Below are positions 10,456 to 21,151 of a stretch of 64,000 nt of DNA, piece after piece (the stretch's first letter is position 1; every line of letters begins with the position of its first letter). The notes beneath the pieces were generated by a model that did no database searches, was not told where the DNA came from, and worked only from the letters and a program-made list of their open reading frames with translations. Source of the stretch: Juglans regia (taxonomy: Eukaryota; Streptophyta; Magnoliopsida; Fagales; Juglandaceae); assembly GCF_001411555.2 (NCBI RefSeq), contig NC_049907.1:32439734-32503733 (forward strand), read 5' to 3'. A program made the translations under genes and the position numbers.

Positions 10456-11505
10456 ACAAATTCTCCACCTAATATAAAAACCTAAAATAATTTTGAACTC
10501 TCCACATAATCTATGAACCTTATACAAATATTGAAATAGACTCTCAAATTATCACGTCACCAAAGCCACGCTTCCACTGCGCACTCTAACAACTTGTAGT
10601 CCTAAACACATTGTATTCCAATCAAGTACATCTAAAAAGAACTAACTTCCACATTTTACCAGTCCATACATTTTTTTTTAATCACCAAATTTAATTTCGC
10701 AAAATCTCCTAACATGTATGTAGCCTCTAATACATCAATATCACAAGTTTAAACCTCCAGTTCCTAATCAAAATTCGTTCCACAAAGTCAACATAAAATC
10801 TAAACCTTAAACTCTGTCTGAATTATTTCTTGCAGTCCACAGAATATGCCTACCGGAATTAAAACCTCAAATGTCATAAAAATTGTTTCCTTAAAATATG
10901 CAAGATCTAAAACCTCAGATTTCGCTGAACTCATTCCATAGGTCCGCAAGTGTTAAAACCTTACATATCATCAAAAATCATATCCTAAAGCCTGCAAAAT
11001 TCTACGACCTTAAATCTCATCAAAATCACTTTTAAAGTATGTACCATCTCTAAACCTCAAATTTCCAAATATTCTGTCCATAAAATTTGAAGAATCTCAA
11101 ACCTTAAATACCCACATAATCATCTCTTAGTCCAAAACTTTCTACACCACAATTCCGGAATTACTTCCTAAATCCACTGATATCTAAGACCTCATAAGTT
11201 ATAGACTACAAAACCTCAAACTTGACTTTTGGTCAATTTATGTTAACTTCAAAACCTAAATCTTCTAGTCATGTCCTACAGCCTGCAGAATAAGCCAATC
11301 AAATCTAAAACCTCATCCCAAAACCTCAATCCATAAAGTCTGCAAAATCTCACACCTGAAATATCCCATGATCATCTCGTAGTCCTCAAATTTCCATACC
11401 TCAAGTATGAAATTACTTCCTAAACCCACTGATATCCAAAACCTCAAATTCCAACAAACTCCTTAACATAGTATGCAGAATCTCTAACCTGTCTTTGATA
11501 CCAAC
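10456..11505 (-). repeat. Degenerate ~47-bp repeat tract in the X leader
   Basis: About a kilobase of loosely repeated phrases on the plus strand: AAAACCTCAAA, a variable stretch, then TATGCAGAATCTCT or CTGCAAAATCT. Spacing is roughly 45-60 bases. A larger block holding ATTACTTCCTAAATCCACTG (about 11168) recurs with one mismatch at about 11410. No long open frame is present. The high end carries the PBS-like site beside the LTR. Confidence 0.6.
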
Positions 11506-12099
11506 TGTAATGCCCCATTCCCGGAGGTCCGGAGAGTTAGCTCCTATTACTCAAGAACATCTCCAATAATCAATAATAAATAAACAAAAACTCCACAAAA
11601 TACTTAACTTATTTATTTGATCCAAAAATCTGTGTCCCTTCACAGAAATATTAAACAAAAACCTCAATAAAATAAATAACGTCTCCACAAAGACTCAAAT
11701 TATTCATAACTTGACGTACCAAAATAACCGCTAGAGATAAAACTACTAAATATGATCCTCCAAAATACTTGTACTCTTAGCACTCATTCATCTGTGGTCA
11801 TAAGACTTTTCCAATACTTCCTACTCTTGTTCTCCAGCCGAACCATAAAAATATCGAAAAAATGCTATGGAGATAAGGGGTGAGTTATCAACAACTCAGT
11901 AAGTAGAGAACATGTGCTAGTATGTAAACATGAGCATTTTCTCAGAGTTTAGAATGCAAAAACAAAACATTTCAGTTTCAATATGCAAATCTCAAAAATA
12001 CATATTATCAGAAAATCAGAGCGACATTTCAAACATTTCATATTCAGAAACCAACTTTTCATATTCAAAGACTCATTTGGCACAACATGACTGAACATC

Positions 12100-12907
12100 T
12101 GATATGAACCCGCGGGAAAGGAATTCCCTTGAACCCACAATCAATTTGAAAGCTCCCCAAGAAAGCCAAAATCAAGTCTATGGATGGAGAATCTAGACCC
12201 GATGAGAACTCGTTTCAAGAACCTAGATTATATTAAAATCTAGACCCATTGAAGAACCCGTCTCAAGAACCCAGATTACAAAGGAGGAACGCCACAAAGG
12301 TTGTGATTTACCTTTGATAAGTTCAAAAGTTCAATTAAGAACAAGAGGAGTAAAACTCAACTCACAATGAATAAATTCATCAAATTTCATAAATTTCATA
12401 ATCTGATTAGAATGAGGCTACATAGAGTATTTAAAGCAAAACCTAATGAAACCCTAGCCAAAATAAACCCCCATCTTCCAAAAGTGCCCCTGGATGAACA
12501 GTGCCTCGGCTACAGTGCCGCGCTACAGTAACTCGGCTACAGTAACCCTAACCCTAGTTCAATAAAATAATAACTTTCCCAACATGCCCTTGCATAGGCC
12601 CCCTTAAGTGCTTCCCATAATAAACTCAATTATTCTAAACTAATAAAATAAGTTCTTTAAATGAATTAAATAAGTTGAAACCCTTCAAGAGCCCAAAACC
12701 TTTAAGTCTTGTCGTTGCCCTCTTTCGTAGCTGATCAAATGAATTAAAACTGGATCTTCATCCTTCAAGCCCTATCTTGAATGTTGGGCTCTTGCTAAAC
12801 TTGTCCCAAGTTGATTGCATCAATCATTGCATTGTCTCCTTGATCTTCTTGACCCATCTGGAAGTTGCCAATGATCTTTAAGACTAGGCCCATCTTGGAT
12901 CCCATCA
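12100..12907 (-). repeat. 3' LTR of F1-B
   Basis: Plus strand runs TGATATGAACCCGCGGG to TTGGATCCCATCA. It includes TACAGTGCCGCGCTACAGTA-type GC-rich short repeats at about 12500-12545. Its inner 88 bases (12820-12907) encode the C-terminus of the pol remnant. Confidence 0.92.
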
Positions 12908-14282
12908 TTCCCCCTCTCCTTAAAAGGATTCAACCTCGAATCTCCACCTGGATCAAAGGGAAAATGGTTTGTAACATTGAAAATAGTAGAAACAAGATAG
13001 TTACCTGGAAGATCCATTAGATATGCATTTTCATTAATTTGTTCAATAATTTGGAAAAGACCATCCAAGCTACTCCTGTCATCAACAGGTAAAGATGTTA
13101 AATCTAAAGGAGTGAATGGATTAAGTCCATAAACAATTTCAAATGGTGAAAATTTAGTAGTAGCATGAACACTCCAATAATATGTAAACTCAATGAATAG
13201 TAAACAATACTCCCACAATTGTTCATGAAGCACATCTAAAGTCTTCCTCGAACCAAAATGACCACTCCAATATGAAAACTCAATTAATGGCAAATGATAG
13301 TCCCAAAAATGTTCATGAAATACATCAATGATTGACAAATGATACTTCCATAAACGTTCATGCAACACGTCTTTGAATGGCAAATGATATTCCCCCAAAC
13401 ATTCATGCAACACAACAAAAGTCTTCCTTACACCAAGATTACCAATAAACCACCATGTCCATCATACACAAGCAACTTACGCATAAAACTAGTAGGCACA
13501 CAAAATCTATTCTTTCTAAACAAGTACCAATCTAGTTTATAAAACTTACCAAATGATGCTTTCTCACATGTTTCATAAACACTAGCAAATGCATCATCAT
13601 TAGCATGCAATTCCTTATCGTATTCAAATCTTAACAATTTTGCATCTAAAATGAAGACAAGGACATACCTTCTTGCTAAAGCATCAACCACAAAAATTTC
13701 CATACCTTGTGTGTACTTGAATACATGAGGAAAAGTCTCAATGCAATTCTCTCGCTTAGCACGCATTCTAGTCAACAACTTACCTTGTCCCTTTAAGTGT
13801 GTTAAGGACTCATGTTCTTCAAAGAAAGGTCGGGTAGGGATTGTCGCACCTGACACAAAATCAATGTAGTGCTCTATCTCCCTAATAGGTGACAATCCAC
13901 TAAACACACCGCTAGGAATCACGACCTCATATCCCTGCAAGAAAGAAACAACAACACTAGGCAAAGAGTCGTTAAATTCGTTAGCATAAAAGCTTGCCTT
14001 AGCATAAAAACTCACTTTTGTCTTTTTATTTCTCTCTACAACCTCTCTTTCTTTTTCCTCTTGTGGCTCAACACTTTTTTCTTGACTCTCAACCACCTCT
14101 CTATTTTCTTTTTCTCTCTCTCTTTCTTTTGATGTTTCGGACTCATTCTCTTTTTTCCTCTCACTCTCTTTGTTCTTTTCACTCTCTGTTTTTCTTTCAG
14201 TCTCCTCTTTTTTTGAACTCTCGGCCTCACAATTGTTTTTCAACTCATTCTCTCTTTTTCTTGAGGTTTTAGCCTCACCCAA
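12820..14282 (-). pseudogene. RT-less, DDE-less pol remnant (F1-B)
   Basis: The 284-residue frame (14282-13428) has a Lys/Glu/Ser-rich N-terminal half (about residues 1-90), then KVSFYAKASFYANEFNDS, a pre-RT linker (GLSPIREIEHYIDFVSGATI), an immediate jump to the RNase H end (EEHESLTHLKGQGKL, FKYTQGMEIFVVDALARR), and an integrase-side tail (ENRFCVPTSFMR-like). After a frameshift at about 13420, a 197-residue frame holds four HE-LWEY modules, the distal integrase part (TKFSPFEIVYGLNPFTPLDL) and a C-terminal segment that crosses the polypurine tract into the LTR. The deletion junctions equal those of F1-a and F1-A. The frame lies one TGA downstream of gag and in phase with it. Confidence 0.85.
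12908..12921 (-). other. Polypurine tract of F1-B
   Basis: Minus strand AAGGAGAGGGGGAA sits directly against the 3' LTR boundary, the standard position for plus-strand priming. The F1-a and F1-A copies are nearly identical here. Confidence 0.85.
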
Positions 14283-14339
14283 ATCTTTTCCCTTTGGTGG
14301 TTTGGTCTTCCCCTTTGCTACAACTTGATCATTTTTGTC

Positions 14340-15242
14340 TCACTTTGATTTCCAAGGAGTACTAGAAACCGAAGTATACTTTGATGTACCCTTTCCTTTT
14401 AGCCGTCTCTCCACCTTTATAGCCATGTGCACCATGCCCTCTATCTCCTCATAATGTTGCAACTCAACTACATTGGCTATCTCCCTATTCAACCCCCTCA
14501 AAAATCTTGTCATCGTGGCCTCCCGATCCTCCACTACATTAGCCCGAATCATAGTCACCTCCATCTCCTTATGGTAGTCATCTACACTCCTAGACCCCTG
14601 TATAAGATTTTGTAATTTTTGGTAGAGGTCTCTATAGTAGTGGCTAGGTACAAATCTCCGCCTCATGATAGCTTTCAACTCTCTCCATGTTTCTACAGGC
14701 CTCTCGAGATTCCTCCTCCTATTGGTCACTATTTGATCCCACCAAACAATCGCATAATCAGTGAACTCAATTACAACCAACTTCACCTTCTTCTCCTCAA
14801 AGTAATTATGACAATCAAACACCAACTCTATTCTTTTCTCCCACTCTAAATAAATTTCAGGGTCAGTTCTACCTTGGAATGATGGTATTTTCATTTTGAT
14901 GCTCCCAAGGTTCTTATCTACTCCATCTCGACCCCCAGAGTTTGCCCTAAGGCCTCTTCCATGCCTAACTCCTCTATATCCACCCCATCCAACTTCAGAT
15001 GTTAAGCCTTCCTCATCCTCACCAAACTCTCCATTCTTATACCCATTCTCAATTCTAGGCTCACGTGGCCTCCTATCTCTCTCACCTTGCAAATTTCTAA
15101 TCATTGCTTCTTGATTATCCATACTATCCCTCACTTCACCCAACACCAAGTTCAACTGCTCAAACTGTTGTTGCATGGCTTGCAACACAATGGATGAGTT
15201 ATATTCTCTCCCCCTTAGTGATGAGCTACTCCGATGAGACAT
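14340..15242 (-). CDS. gag: F1 gag (retrotransposon gag domain), best-preserved copy
   Basis: An uninterrupted 300-residue frame from ATG 15242 (MSHRSSSSLRGREYNSS). The frame is open for 26 more codons upstream, but those come from leader sequence also present in the other copies. Residues 20-60 form a Gln/Leu-rich coiled-coil-like stretch, followed by a Gly/Arg-rich linker. The retrotransposon gag core starts near residue 105 (KMKIPSFQGRTDPEIYLEWE) and includes AIVWWDQ, RRFVPSHYYRDLYQKL and GSRSVDDYHKEM. It ends TPWKSK then TGA, where the downstream frame continues in phase (DKNDQVVAKGKTKPPKG). One W-to-stop change probably separates gag from pol. No CCHC knuckle or protease follows. It could still assemble particles if expressed; this is inference. 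Confidence 0.83.
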   Translation of the reverse strand: MSHRSSSSLRGREYNSSIVLQAMQQQFEQLNLVLGEVRDSMDNQEAMIRNLQGERDRRPREPRIENGYKNGEFGEDEEGLTSEVGWGGYRGVRHGRGLRANSGGRDGVDKNLGSIKMKIPSFQGRTDPEIYLEWEKRIELVFDCHNYFEEKKVKLVVIEFTDYAIVWWDQIVTNRRRNLERPVETWRELKAIMRRRFVPSHYYRDLYQKLQNLIQGSRSVDDYHKEMEVTMIRANVVEDREATMTRFLRGLNREIANVVELQHYEEIEGMVHMAIKVERRLKGKGTSKYTSVSSTPWKSK

Positions 15243-16111
15243 TATAATGTGTTGCACAAAAAGAAAGTTAGTGGAAAACCTCACACACTCCCTTACGTGT
15301 TTGCACTCGAATAATGGCACTCCACTTGTGTTTCACTCTTAATTGGCCTTTTCTCAATAATAGTCTCACACTCTCTTGCCTTTTACCTCAAGAGCTTTCT
15401 CACTCAAGTTCTTTCAGAACTAAATGAACTCAATCAAGACAAGGCAACCTTGATTTATTATCCCAACTAATAATTAGATCCAGGAAACAAGAACAAGAAA
15501 AAAATGAAGGAATAAAAATGACACGGGAATCAATGAAGTTATACGAATGAAAGAGTAAGAATAAGACAAGATACCAACTTGAGTGATGTATGCAGCAGCC
15601 CCTTTGATCATAAGGTTTAATCAATAAATTTCTTTCTTTCTCTTTGTTGTAACTATGTAGCAACTTTGCATATGCTATCTTCTCTGTTCTTCATCTTCTT
15701 CTTTTTTTTTTTTTGGAATTTTCTTTTCTTTTCTTTTTCTTTCCTTTCTTTTCTTTTCTTTTCTTTTCCTTTCTTTTCTTCTCTCTAATTCATCCACAAA
15801 CAGCAATATTCAATTGTGAAAACCAACCAATTGAATTCAAAACACACAAGCATGGACAATGAAGTAGAAGAGAATCAATGGAACGACACTCCAAGCAATT
15901 GACAAACTTAGAGATGCAGGAAACCCTAGAATTTTGAAACCCTAGGTGATGCAAATTTCAGCCAAACCCAAAACCCTAAGAATTTCGGCAGCCTACTTTT
16001 TGTTTCTTTTTTGGCAACCCTAGAACAATGAAGCCCTAGAATTAAATTTAAGGATACTAAAATTAAAAGATAGAATCAGACCTGATTGGAAACCTTGCTC
16101 TGAATACCAAA
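15243..16111 (-). other. Leader and PBS of F1-B
   Basis: The PBS at 16111-16092 reads TTTGGTATTCAGAGCAAGGT on the minus strand, related to the initiator-Met site TGGTATCAGAGC with one extra T. The leader holds a (TTTTC)n-type pyrimidine tract on the plus strand at about 15705-15780 that is mirrored in F1-A as purine-rich GGAAA repeats. Confidence 0.8.
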
Positions 16112-16917
16112 TGATATGAACCCGCGGGAAAGGAATCCCTTGAACCCACAGTCAATTTGAAAACTTTCCAAGAAAGCCAAAATCAAGTCTATGGATGGAG
16201 AATCTAGACCCGATGAGAACTCGTTTCAAGAACCTAGATTATATTAAAATCTAGACCCATTGAAGAACCCGTCTCAAGAACCCAGATTACAAAGGAGGAA
16301 CGCCACAAAGGTTGTGATTTACCTTTGATAAGTTTAAAAGTTCAATTAAGAACAAGAGGAGTAAAACTCAACTCACAATGAATAAATTCATCAAATTTCA
16401 TAAATTTCATAATCTGATTAGAATGAGGCTACATAGAGTATTTAAAGAAAAACCTAATGAAACCCTAGCCAAAATAAACCCCATCTTCCAAAAGTGCCCC
16501 CGGATGAACAGTGCCTCGGCTACAGTGCCGCGCTACAGTAACTCGGCTACAGTAACCCTAACCCTAGTTCAATAAAATAATAACTTTCCCAACATGCCCT
16601 TGCATAGGCCCCCTTAAGTGCTTCCCATAATAAACTCAATTATTCTAAACTAATAAAATAAGTTCTTTAAATGAATTAAATAAGTTGAAACCCTTCAAGA
16701 GCCCAAAGCCTTTAAGTCTTGTCGTTGCCCTCTTTCGTAGCTGATCAAATGAATTAAAACTGGATCTTCATCCTTCAAGCCCCATCTTGAATGTTGGGCT
16801 CTTGCCAAACTTGTCCCAAGTGGATTGCATCAATCCTTGCATTGTCTCCTTGATCTTCTTGACCCATCTGGAAGTTGCCAATGATCTTTAAGACTAGGCC
16901 CATCTTGGATCCCATCA
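16112..16917 (-). repeat. 5' LTR of F1-B
   Basis: Plus strand TGATATGAACCCGCGGG to TTGGATCCCATCA, near-identical to 12100-12907. The differences I noted are mostly transitions plus one base missing in each of two short runs. The LTR drives transcription on the minus strand; no TATA box could be chosen with confidence. Confidence 0.92.
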
Positions 16918-17059
16918 ACATCTTCATCTTATCATATCATGTCAGAGCATAATATCATAACAGAAGCCATGTTTAACCCCCGTGGTAGGGTTGTGCATTC
17001 TACGGAAAGCCAAGCAGTACGTAAATCACCATGTTATCAAAGCGATTGCACTCAAAGTA

Positions 17060-17280
17060 GAGACCACTATTATATCCCGTGGTAGGGCCAAAGGTCACTA
17101 TTATATCCCATGACAGGGCCAGAGGTCACTATTGTATCCCGTGACAGGGTTAGAGGTCACTATTGTATCCCGTGACAAGGCCAGAGGTCACTATTGTATC
17201 TCGTGATAGGGTCAGAGGTCGCTATTGTATCCCATGACAGGGCCATAGGTCACTATTATATCCCGTGACAAAGCCAGATA
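17060..17280. repeat. 31-bp minisatellite in the X LTR (about 7 copies)
   Basis: Units of the form AGAGGTCACTATTGTATCCC plus GTGACAGGGCC repeat head to tail with a few substitutions each. The array lies where the solo X LTR carries a different, longer repeat (30020-30310). Confidence 0.85.
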
Positions 17281-18229
17281 TCATAGCAAAACAGAATCAG
17301 AATCACCGTATCAGAACCAGAATCAAAGTCATAACAGAATTAGAAAGTCATGCCAAAAGGTTTTTCAGATGCCAAATCATATCAAAACAAAGTACTGAAA
17401 TTCAGATCATTTCACATTTTTCAAAACATATTCAGAACATCTTCGCATCACATGCAAATTTATCAAATTTTCATATTCGCTCATTTTTCTCAGTTCAATA
17501 ACAGAATGCCAAAAATAAGCTGATGTCTACACCAATCGTGCCAGGAAAATATCTTATTCTTATACAGAATTTCATGAGTAATGCAGAACAAATAGCTAAG
17601 ACCGTTTCAAATTTCTTTTCATAACAAACATGCATATTTTCCAAAAATCAACCTCAATCCATTTTATTTTTATGCAAAGTCTAGCATAGGAACCCCGCTT
17701 ACCTGAACTTCTTAGCTTTTCAGAAATTCTTCAAAACAATACTAAACGAAAATCAATCATCACCTATAAAATACACACTTAACTTCCGTAAATCTCAAAT
17801 AGAACACATACTTCGTAATTCAAACCCTAGATATTAAAGAAAATCTCTCTTTTCCTAATGACTAAAATCCTCGAAACCCTAAAATATCTTCTTTTCCCAC
17901 AGCATTTTGATTTTTATATAAATTCTCCAAACAAAAAAAAACATGATTAATGCCTATGATCATATTACTCCATAAACTAGTCTTATAATATTGTCCGTGT
18001 GAAAACATGATCTCGACCCCAAAATATACATGGCCCAACATCGAAAAATACATACCAACCCATTTCGATATACCCGGCCATCATACAAACAAACCCAACA
18101 TAGTAACAGATCATGAATGGAAGGGCAAGATCGTAATTACAACTAAACATTTCTTCTATCTAATATCTGCATAAGAGCCTACGGCAAATACAGTTTAGTT
18201 AAAAAAAAAAAACACCCGACAGCCATTCG

Positions 18230-18960
18230 TGGTGGGTAGAGGGAAGTGGTGGGCTTACCATGATCAGCAATGAGTGGCGTCCAGTGATTGGGCACAGCGT
18301 TAGTGCACTGTGGAAGTGAGAGAGAGAATGGAGAGAGAGAGAGCGAGGGCAGCAGCGTGAACGTGTTTGCGGTAGCTGGGCCAGGTTGTTTCCGGTGGAG
18401 GCTTGCGGTGGTGAAGGTCATGCAGGGCTTGATCAGGGGGTTGACACCGTGGATGGCTAGGCTTCTAGGGAGGCGATGGCGTGGAGGAGAGGGGGTTGTC
18501 CGTGGTGCAACTGCTTTGTTTTGGACTCCTAAAAACGAAGGCTCTCTAAGCTTGGACGTGGCTATGGCATCCTGAGGGTCACGGTGGGTTACAGTGGTGG
18601 CAGTGAGGTTTGGGCAGGGTGGTTCCGTCCGGTGGACGCACGCGATATTGAGCTTTCGTGGAGTGGCTCTCGGTGGGTGGTCTCTTGTCATGCGATCTGA
18701 GTGCTCGTGGTGGAGTTCGACCTCTACTGGCTGTGGGTGGTGCACTGCAGAAGTGCACGGTGTGGAGAGGAGGACGATATAGTTGTGGACGGCAGTGTGG
18801 AGAGGTAGCTATGCGTGGGTTGTTGCGGCAGAGTATGGTTCGACGGTGAGTGGACCGACGGCTTGTGGAGGTGCAGGTGTGATTTGGGGTTGTTTCTATG
18901 GTGGAAAGAGGCATCAAATAGGAAGAAAATGGCAATTACGTGAAGGAGGTGATTCACTGA
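18230..18960 (-). other. C-rich, exon-like block of the X LTR
   Basis: On the minus strand this block is rich in CACC, CCGCC and CTCTCT runs, with frames rich in Pro, His, Ser and Thr (longest 188 residues, 18745-18179). Comparable C-rich blocks occur at 28750-29480 in the solo X LTR and 62930-63630 in the partial X LTR. The frames are not conserved between copies, so I treat this as noncoding leader-like sequence rather than a gene. Confidence 0.5.
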
Positions 18961-19394
18961 AAACAATAGGCTGCGGCTACTTCTTTTTCAGGAGAGAAAA
19001 TACATGTATATAAAGAGTTGATTGGAAAAGTCCTAGATGAGAACCAAAAATAAGAGGGTAACCGTGCATGGCATGAAACATGAAATGTGCCTGACGTGAA
19101 AACTGGTCCTAGCTTCATGGACTTGGGTTTTGAGCATTGATTGGGCTTTTTCTTGACTCATCGATCACAACTCAATTTCTAAAAAAAAATTCAACTAGTC
19201 CAAAAATTTTCTCGACTCATAAAAGGATTTTTAACCTAATTATAAACACCAAAGAGAAATCATAAACCTCCAAAACAAAGATTTTAAACCCGTAGTCTAT
19301 TCATAAAAAAAAAAACTCTAACTCAATTAGGTTTTTCATACGCATAAGCCCAAAAATATATAAAAATCGGGTTTGACTTGGTCCAGGTGTTATC

Positions 19395-19931
19395 GAAACC
19401 CTAATGTCTTCATGATTCCTGCATAAAAAATGGCCTAAATTTTAGGACTCAACTTGGAAGCCACGTATGCACTTCAAGAGTTTGAACCTAGAAATCCTTA
19501 TCAGAGACAAATTTTTAGCACTTTAAAATAGCTTTCCAACGCATCAAGAATTGCATCAATAAGATGTGTGAGTGGAAAGTTACGATCAAACTACTAAAGT
19601 ATGTCCAGGCTGTCTCCTAGCACTTTTTGGACTCTGATCCAAATTACTCTCAAACCCCATCATTATCCTTATTTGAAGAGTCCTACACTCGTTAAAAGTT
19701 CTTATGTTGTCCAACGTCTTGCCCACTTGAAAGTCCTCCTTTGAATTTGACTGGGCATTGACTTGCTCTTTTATAGACTCTGAAATTAAACATAAAAATC
19801 TGTTTAGGAGTATCCCAAAATAAATAGAAACTCAATTCAAGAATACACATTAATTCCTATGATTTCTATTCATATTTTAGCATTTTAGTCCAATAATAGA
19901 GTATTTAGAGTGTACTTTCATACACTCATTA
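19395..19931 (-). repeat. U3 part of the F2a 5' LTR
   Basis: Aligns with F2d 4750-5302 and the start of F2c LTRs: the CCAACGCATCAAGAATTGCA, TTGCCCACTTGAAAG and CCAATAATAGAGTATTTAG phrases. It ends ACACTCATTA at 19931, followed by the GGAGG target duplication. Confidence 0.82.
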
Positions 19932-20610
19932 GGAGGTCCCCCCGGTGGTATTGAACGAGGACGATCTTATAGCGATCCCTGCGCTGGTTGTCATCGCCGG
20001 AAGCTGTTTTCCCTTTGATGCCGATCGACTCGGTCCATGCTCCTTTCCCTTGACCTTCCCCTTCTTTCTTGCTCCAATCTCCTGGTCGAGATAGCACTGC
20101 CTTGTCCACTCTGCATGCTCCCTTCTCCCTTGCTCGGAGAAGCAATCCTCAGTGTTATACGAGGTGGCATGTGGTATGTGTAGTAGCGGCATACAATATC
20201 CTGGTCATCCTCTTCGTTGGCAACAGAAGTGTCAGGCTCGTGGATGGTGAATGTAGGCCAAACGAATCAAGGTACCAATCCCCTCGTCGGGGCTTCCTCC
20301 CTTTTGTATTGGGAACTCTTTTCCGGGTTCTCATGGGTCTTAGCCTTAGCCAAGGCCTTCGTCTTCCTCTCTATTCGTTCTAGCTCCTTCTTTCTCTGCT
20401 CCGTCTTCCTCTCTGCTCGCTCCATCCCTTGTAGCACGTTCCCTCATGCAGGTTGCATCCAGAGGAGCCTACCCATGGGCTGGGTTGGAGACTTTACTTA
20501 TCCTGGGCTAGGCCTTTGGTTCTTGTTCCCTTGGTCGCCATTCTCAGGCCCGCTGGGACTAAGGGGGGAAAATCACCTTACATCAGTAACTTATCATTTC
20601 AAATGAATCC
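19932..20610 (-). pseudogene. Tat/Ogre-type gag-protease fragment, right piece
   Basis: Minus strand, upstream part of the frame that continues at 5455. It reads a charged stretch (MERAERKTEQRKKELERIER, KTKALAKAKTHENPEKS), then FTIHEPDTSVANEEDDQDIV and CRYYTYHMPP, with stops and shifts between. It is typical of the region linking gag to protease in Tat-lineage elements. Its GC content is clearly above that of flanking DNA. The match at 5303-5455 is the main support for the family call. Its right limit near 20610 is a guess from the composition change. Confidence 0.5.
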
Positions 20611-20924
20611 AAAAAGTCTCAGATTTGCATAAACACAAACGTTTAACACCTGGAAGAGGCAAAACGATTTTCAATTTAACTCAGACTCTACAAAATTCTC
20701 CCCATGCCGACGTTGATTCTGGTAAATCTATATCCTCCACCTCTCCAATGGAATTTCCAATCATACGGATTACCAACTGATTCATAGAATTCAAATGCAA
20801 ATCGTAAAGCCGAATCCAGAAAGACGTATAATGTAAGCACAGAGTAGAAATTTGACAGTTTCCATTATAATTCTGCATCAATACGAGACTTTTATCAAAA
20901 ACTCATAGTCCATGTCAAAGAATA
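20611..20924 (-). pseudogene. DUF4283-type domain, C-terminal piece
   Basis: The minus strand reads FFDMDYEFLIKVS, a stop, then after a shift SFWIRLYDLHLNSMNQLVIR, MIGNSIGEVEDIDLPES and WGEFCRV. This is the second half of the DUF4283 fold (W-R-Y-L-L, GN-GEVEDID, WG-F-RVRV) found in plant LINE ORF1 proteins and related zinc-knuckle proteins. The first half is at 22844-23117, separated by the chromovirus. No zinc knuckle or LINE RT follows in the window. Confidence 0.68.
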
Positions 20925-21151
20925 TGTAAGGGTCCAGAGGTTGGGCAACATTGATGAGATTGTGTGCAGCAGTAGCTAACAGTTGTTGAAGGCTTGTGGA
21001 AAAAGTCACATGCAGCAGCAGAAATAAGGACAGAAAGTTAGTTTTGCTAGTTAAGGGGTTGGCAATACGACAGGTCGTGGTGAAAATGTATTCTTGTTTG
21101 TCGTTTTGGTTTAATGAAGTGTAATTGAACGGTGTCATTACGTTAGTGTAG
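20925..21151 (+). repeat. 5' LTR remnant of the chromovirus
   Basis: About 227 bp closely matching 22387-22615, breaking off in TTACGTTAGTGTAGGCTTTC where integrase sequence begins. The break marks the deletion junction. Confidence 0.85.

Larger units (their letters stand above)
12100..16917 (-). mobile_element. F1-B: complete F1 element with two LTRs and TSD ACATC
   Basis: Flanked by ACATC at 12095-12099 and 16918-16922. LTRs are 16112-16917 (5') and 12100-12907 (3'). By eye they differ by about a dozen substitutions and two single-base indels over about 806 bp, so the insertion is fairly recent. The PBS (TTTGGTATTCAGAGCAAGGT on the minus strand) adjoins the 5' LTR and the polypurine tract adjoins the 3' LTR. 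The interior holds nearly full gag and an RT-less, DDE-less pol remnant, with no protease. Confidence 0.92.
10456..19394 (-). mobile_element. X: large-LTR retroelement, truncated, interrupted by F1-B
   Basis: On the minus strand a long LTR runs from about 19394 to 11506 (interrupted by F1-B). It is followed by a PBS-like TTGGTATCAAAGACAGGT (11504-11487) and about 1 kb of repetitive leader, then stops at 10455. The LTR terminus TGTAATGCCCC and the GGTGTTA at the far end form the TGTAA/TTACA inverted repeat also seen in the solo LTR at 28278-31117. The bases after 19394 continue the F2a LTR (GAAACCCTAATGTCTTC), so X inserted into that LTR. No coding region of X remains in the window. Confidence 0.65.
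11506..19394 (-). repeat. 5' LTR of X (about 3.07 kb, split by F1-B)
   Basis: Two pieces, 11506-12099 and 16918-19394, are joined through the ACATC duplication. From the minus-strand 5' end it holds an AT-rich start, a C/CT-rich exon-like block (18960-18230), an AT-rich middle, a 31-bp tandem repeat (17280-17060), and the terminal CTCCGGACCTCCGGGAATGG region. The layout follows the solo LTR at 28278 and the partial LTR at 62488. It carries no convincing gene. Confidence 0.62.
5456..19931 (-). mobile_element. F2a: Athila-like element with nested X and F1-B insertions
   Basis: Bounded by GGAGG at 5451-5455 and GGAGG at 19932-19936, a 5-bp target duplication that ties the two distant ends together. 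The low end begins TGATTACGCC (reverse of GGCGTAATCA) and the high end is ACACTCATTA (reverse of TAATGAGTGT). Between them on the minus strand are part of the 5' LTR (19931-19395), the X insertion, a gag leader, gag, protease, an integrase C-terminal remnant, a 3' noncoding tract, and a 3' LTR lacking its U3 start. A deletion removed the rest of the 5' LTR and its PBS where X joins at about 10455. RT, RNase H and the integrase core are absent. Confidence 0.85.

Noticed and set aside
18179..18745. 188-residue Pro/His/Ser/Thr-rich frame on the minus strand, plus overlapping Gly/Val/Trp frames on the plus strand
   Set aside because: Lies in the C-rich block of the X LTR; frames are not shared with the equivalent blocks at 28750-29480 and 62930-63630.
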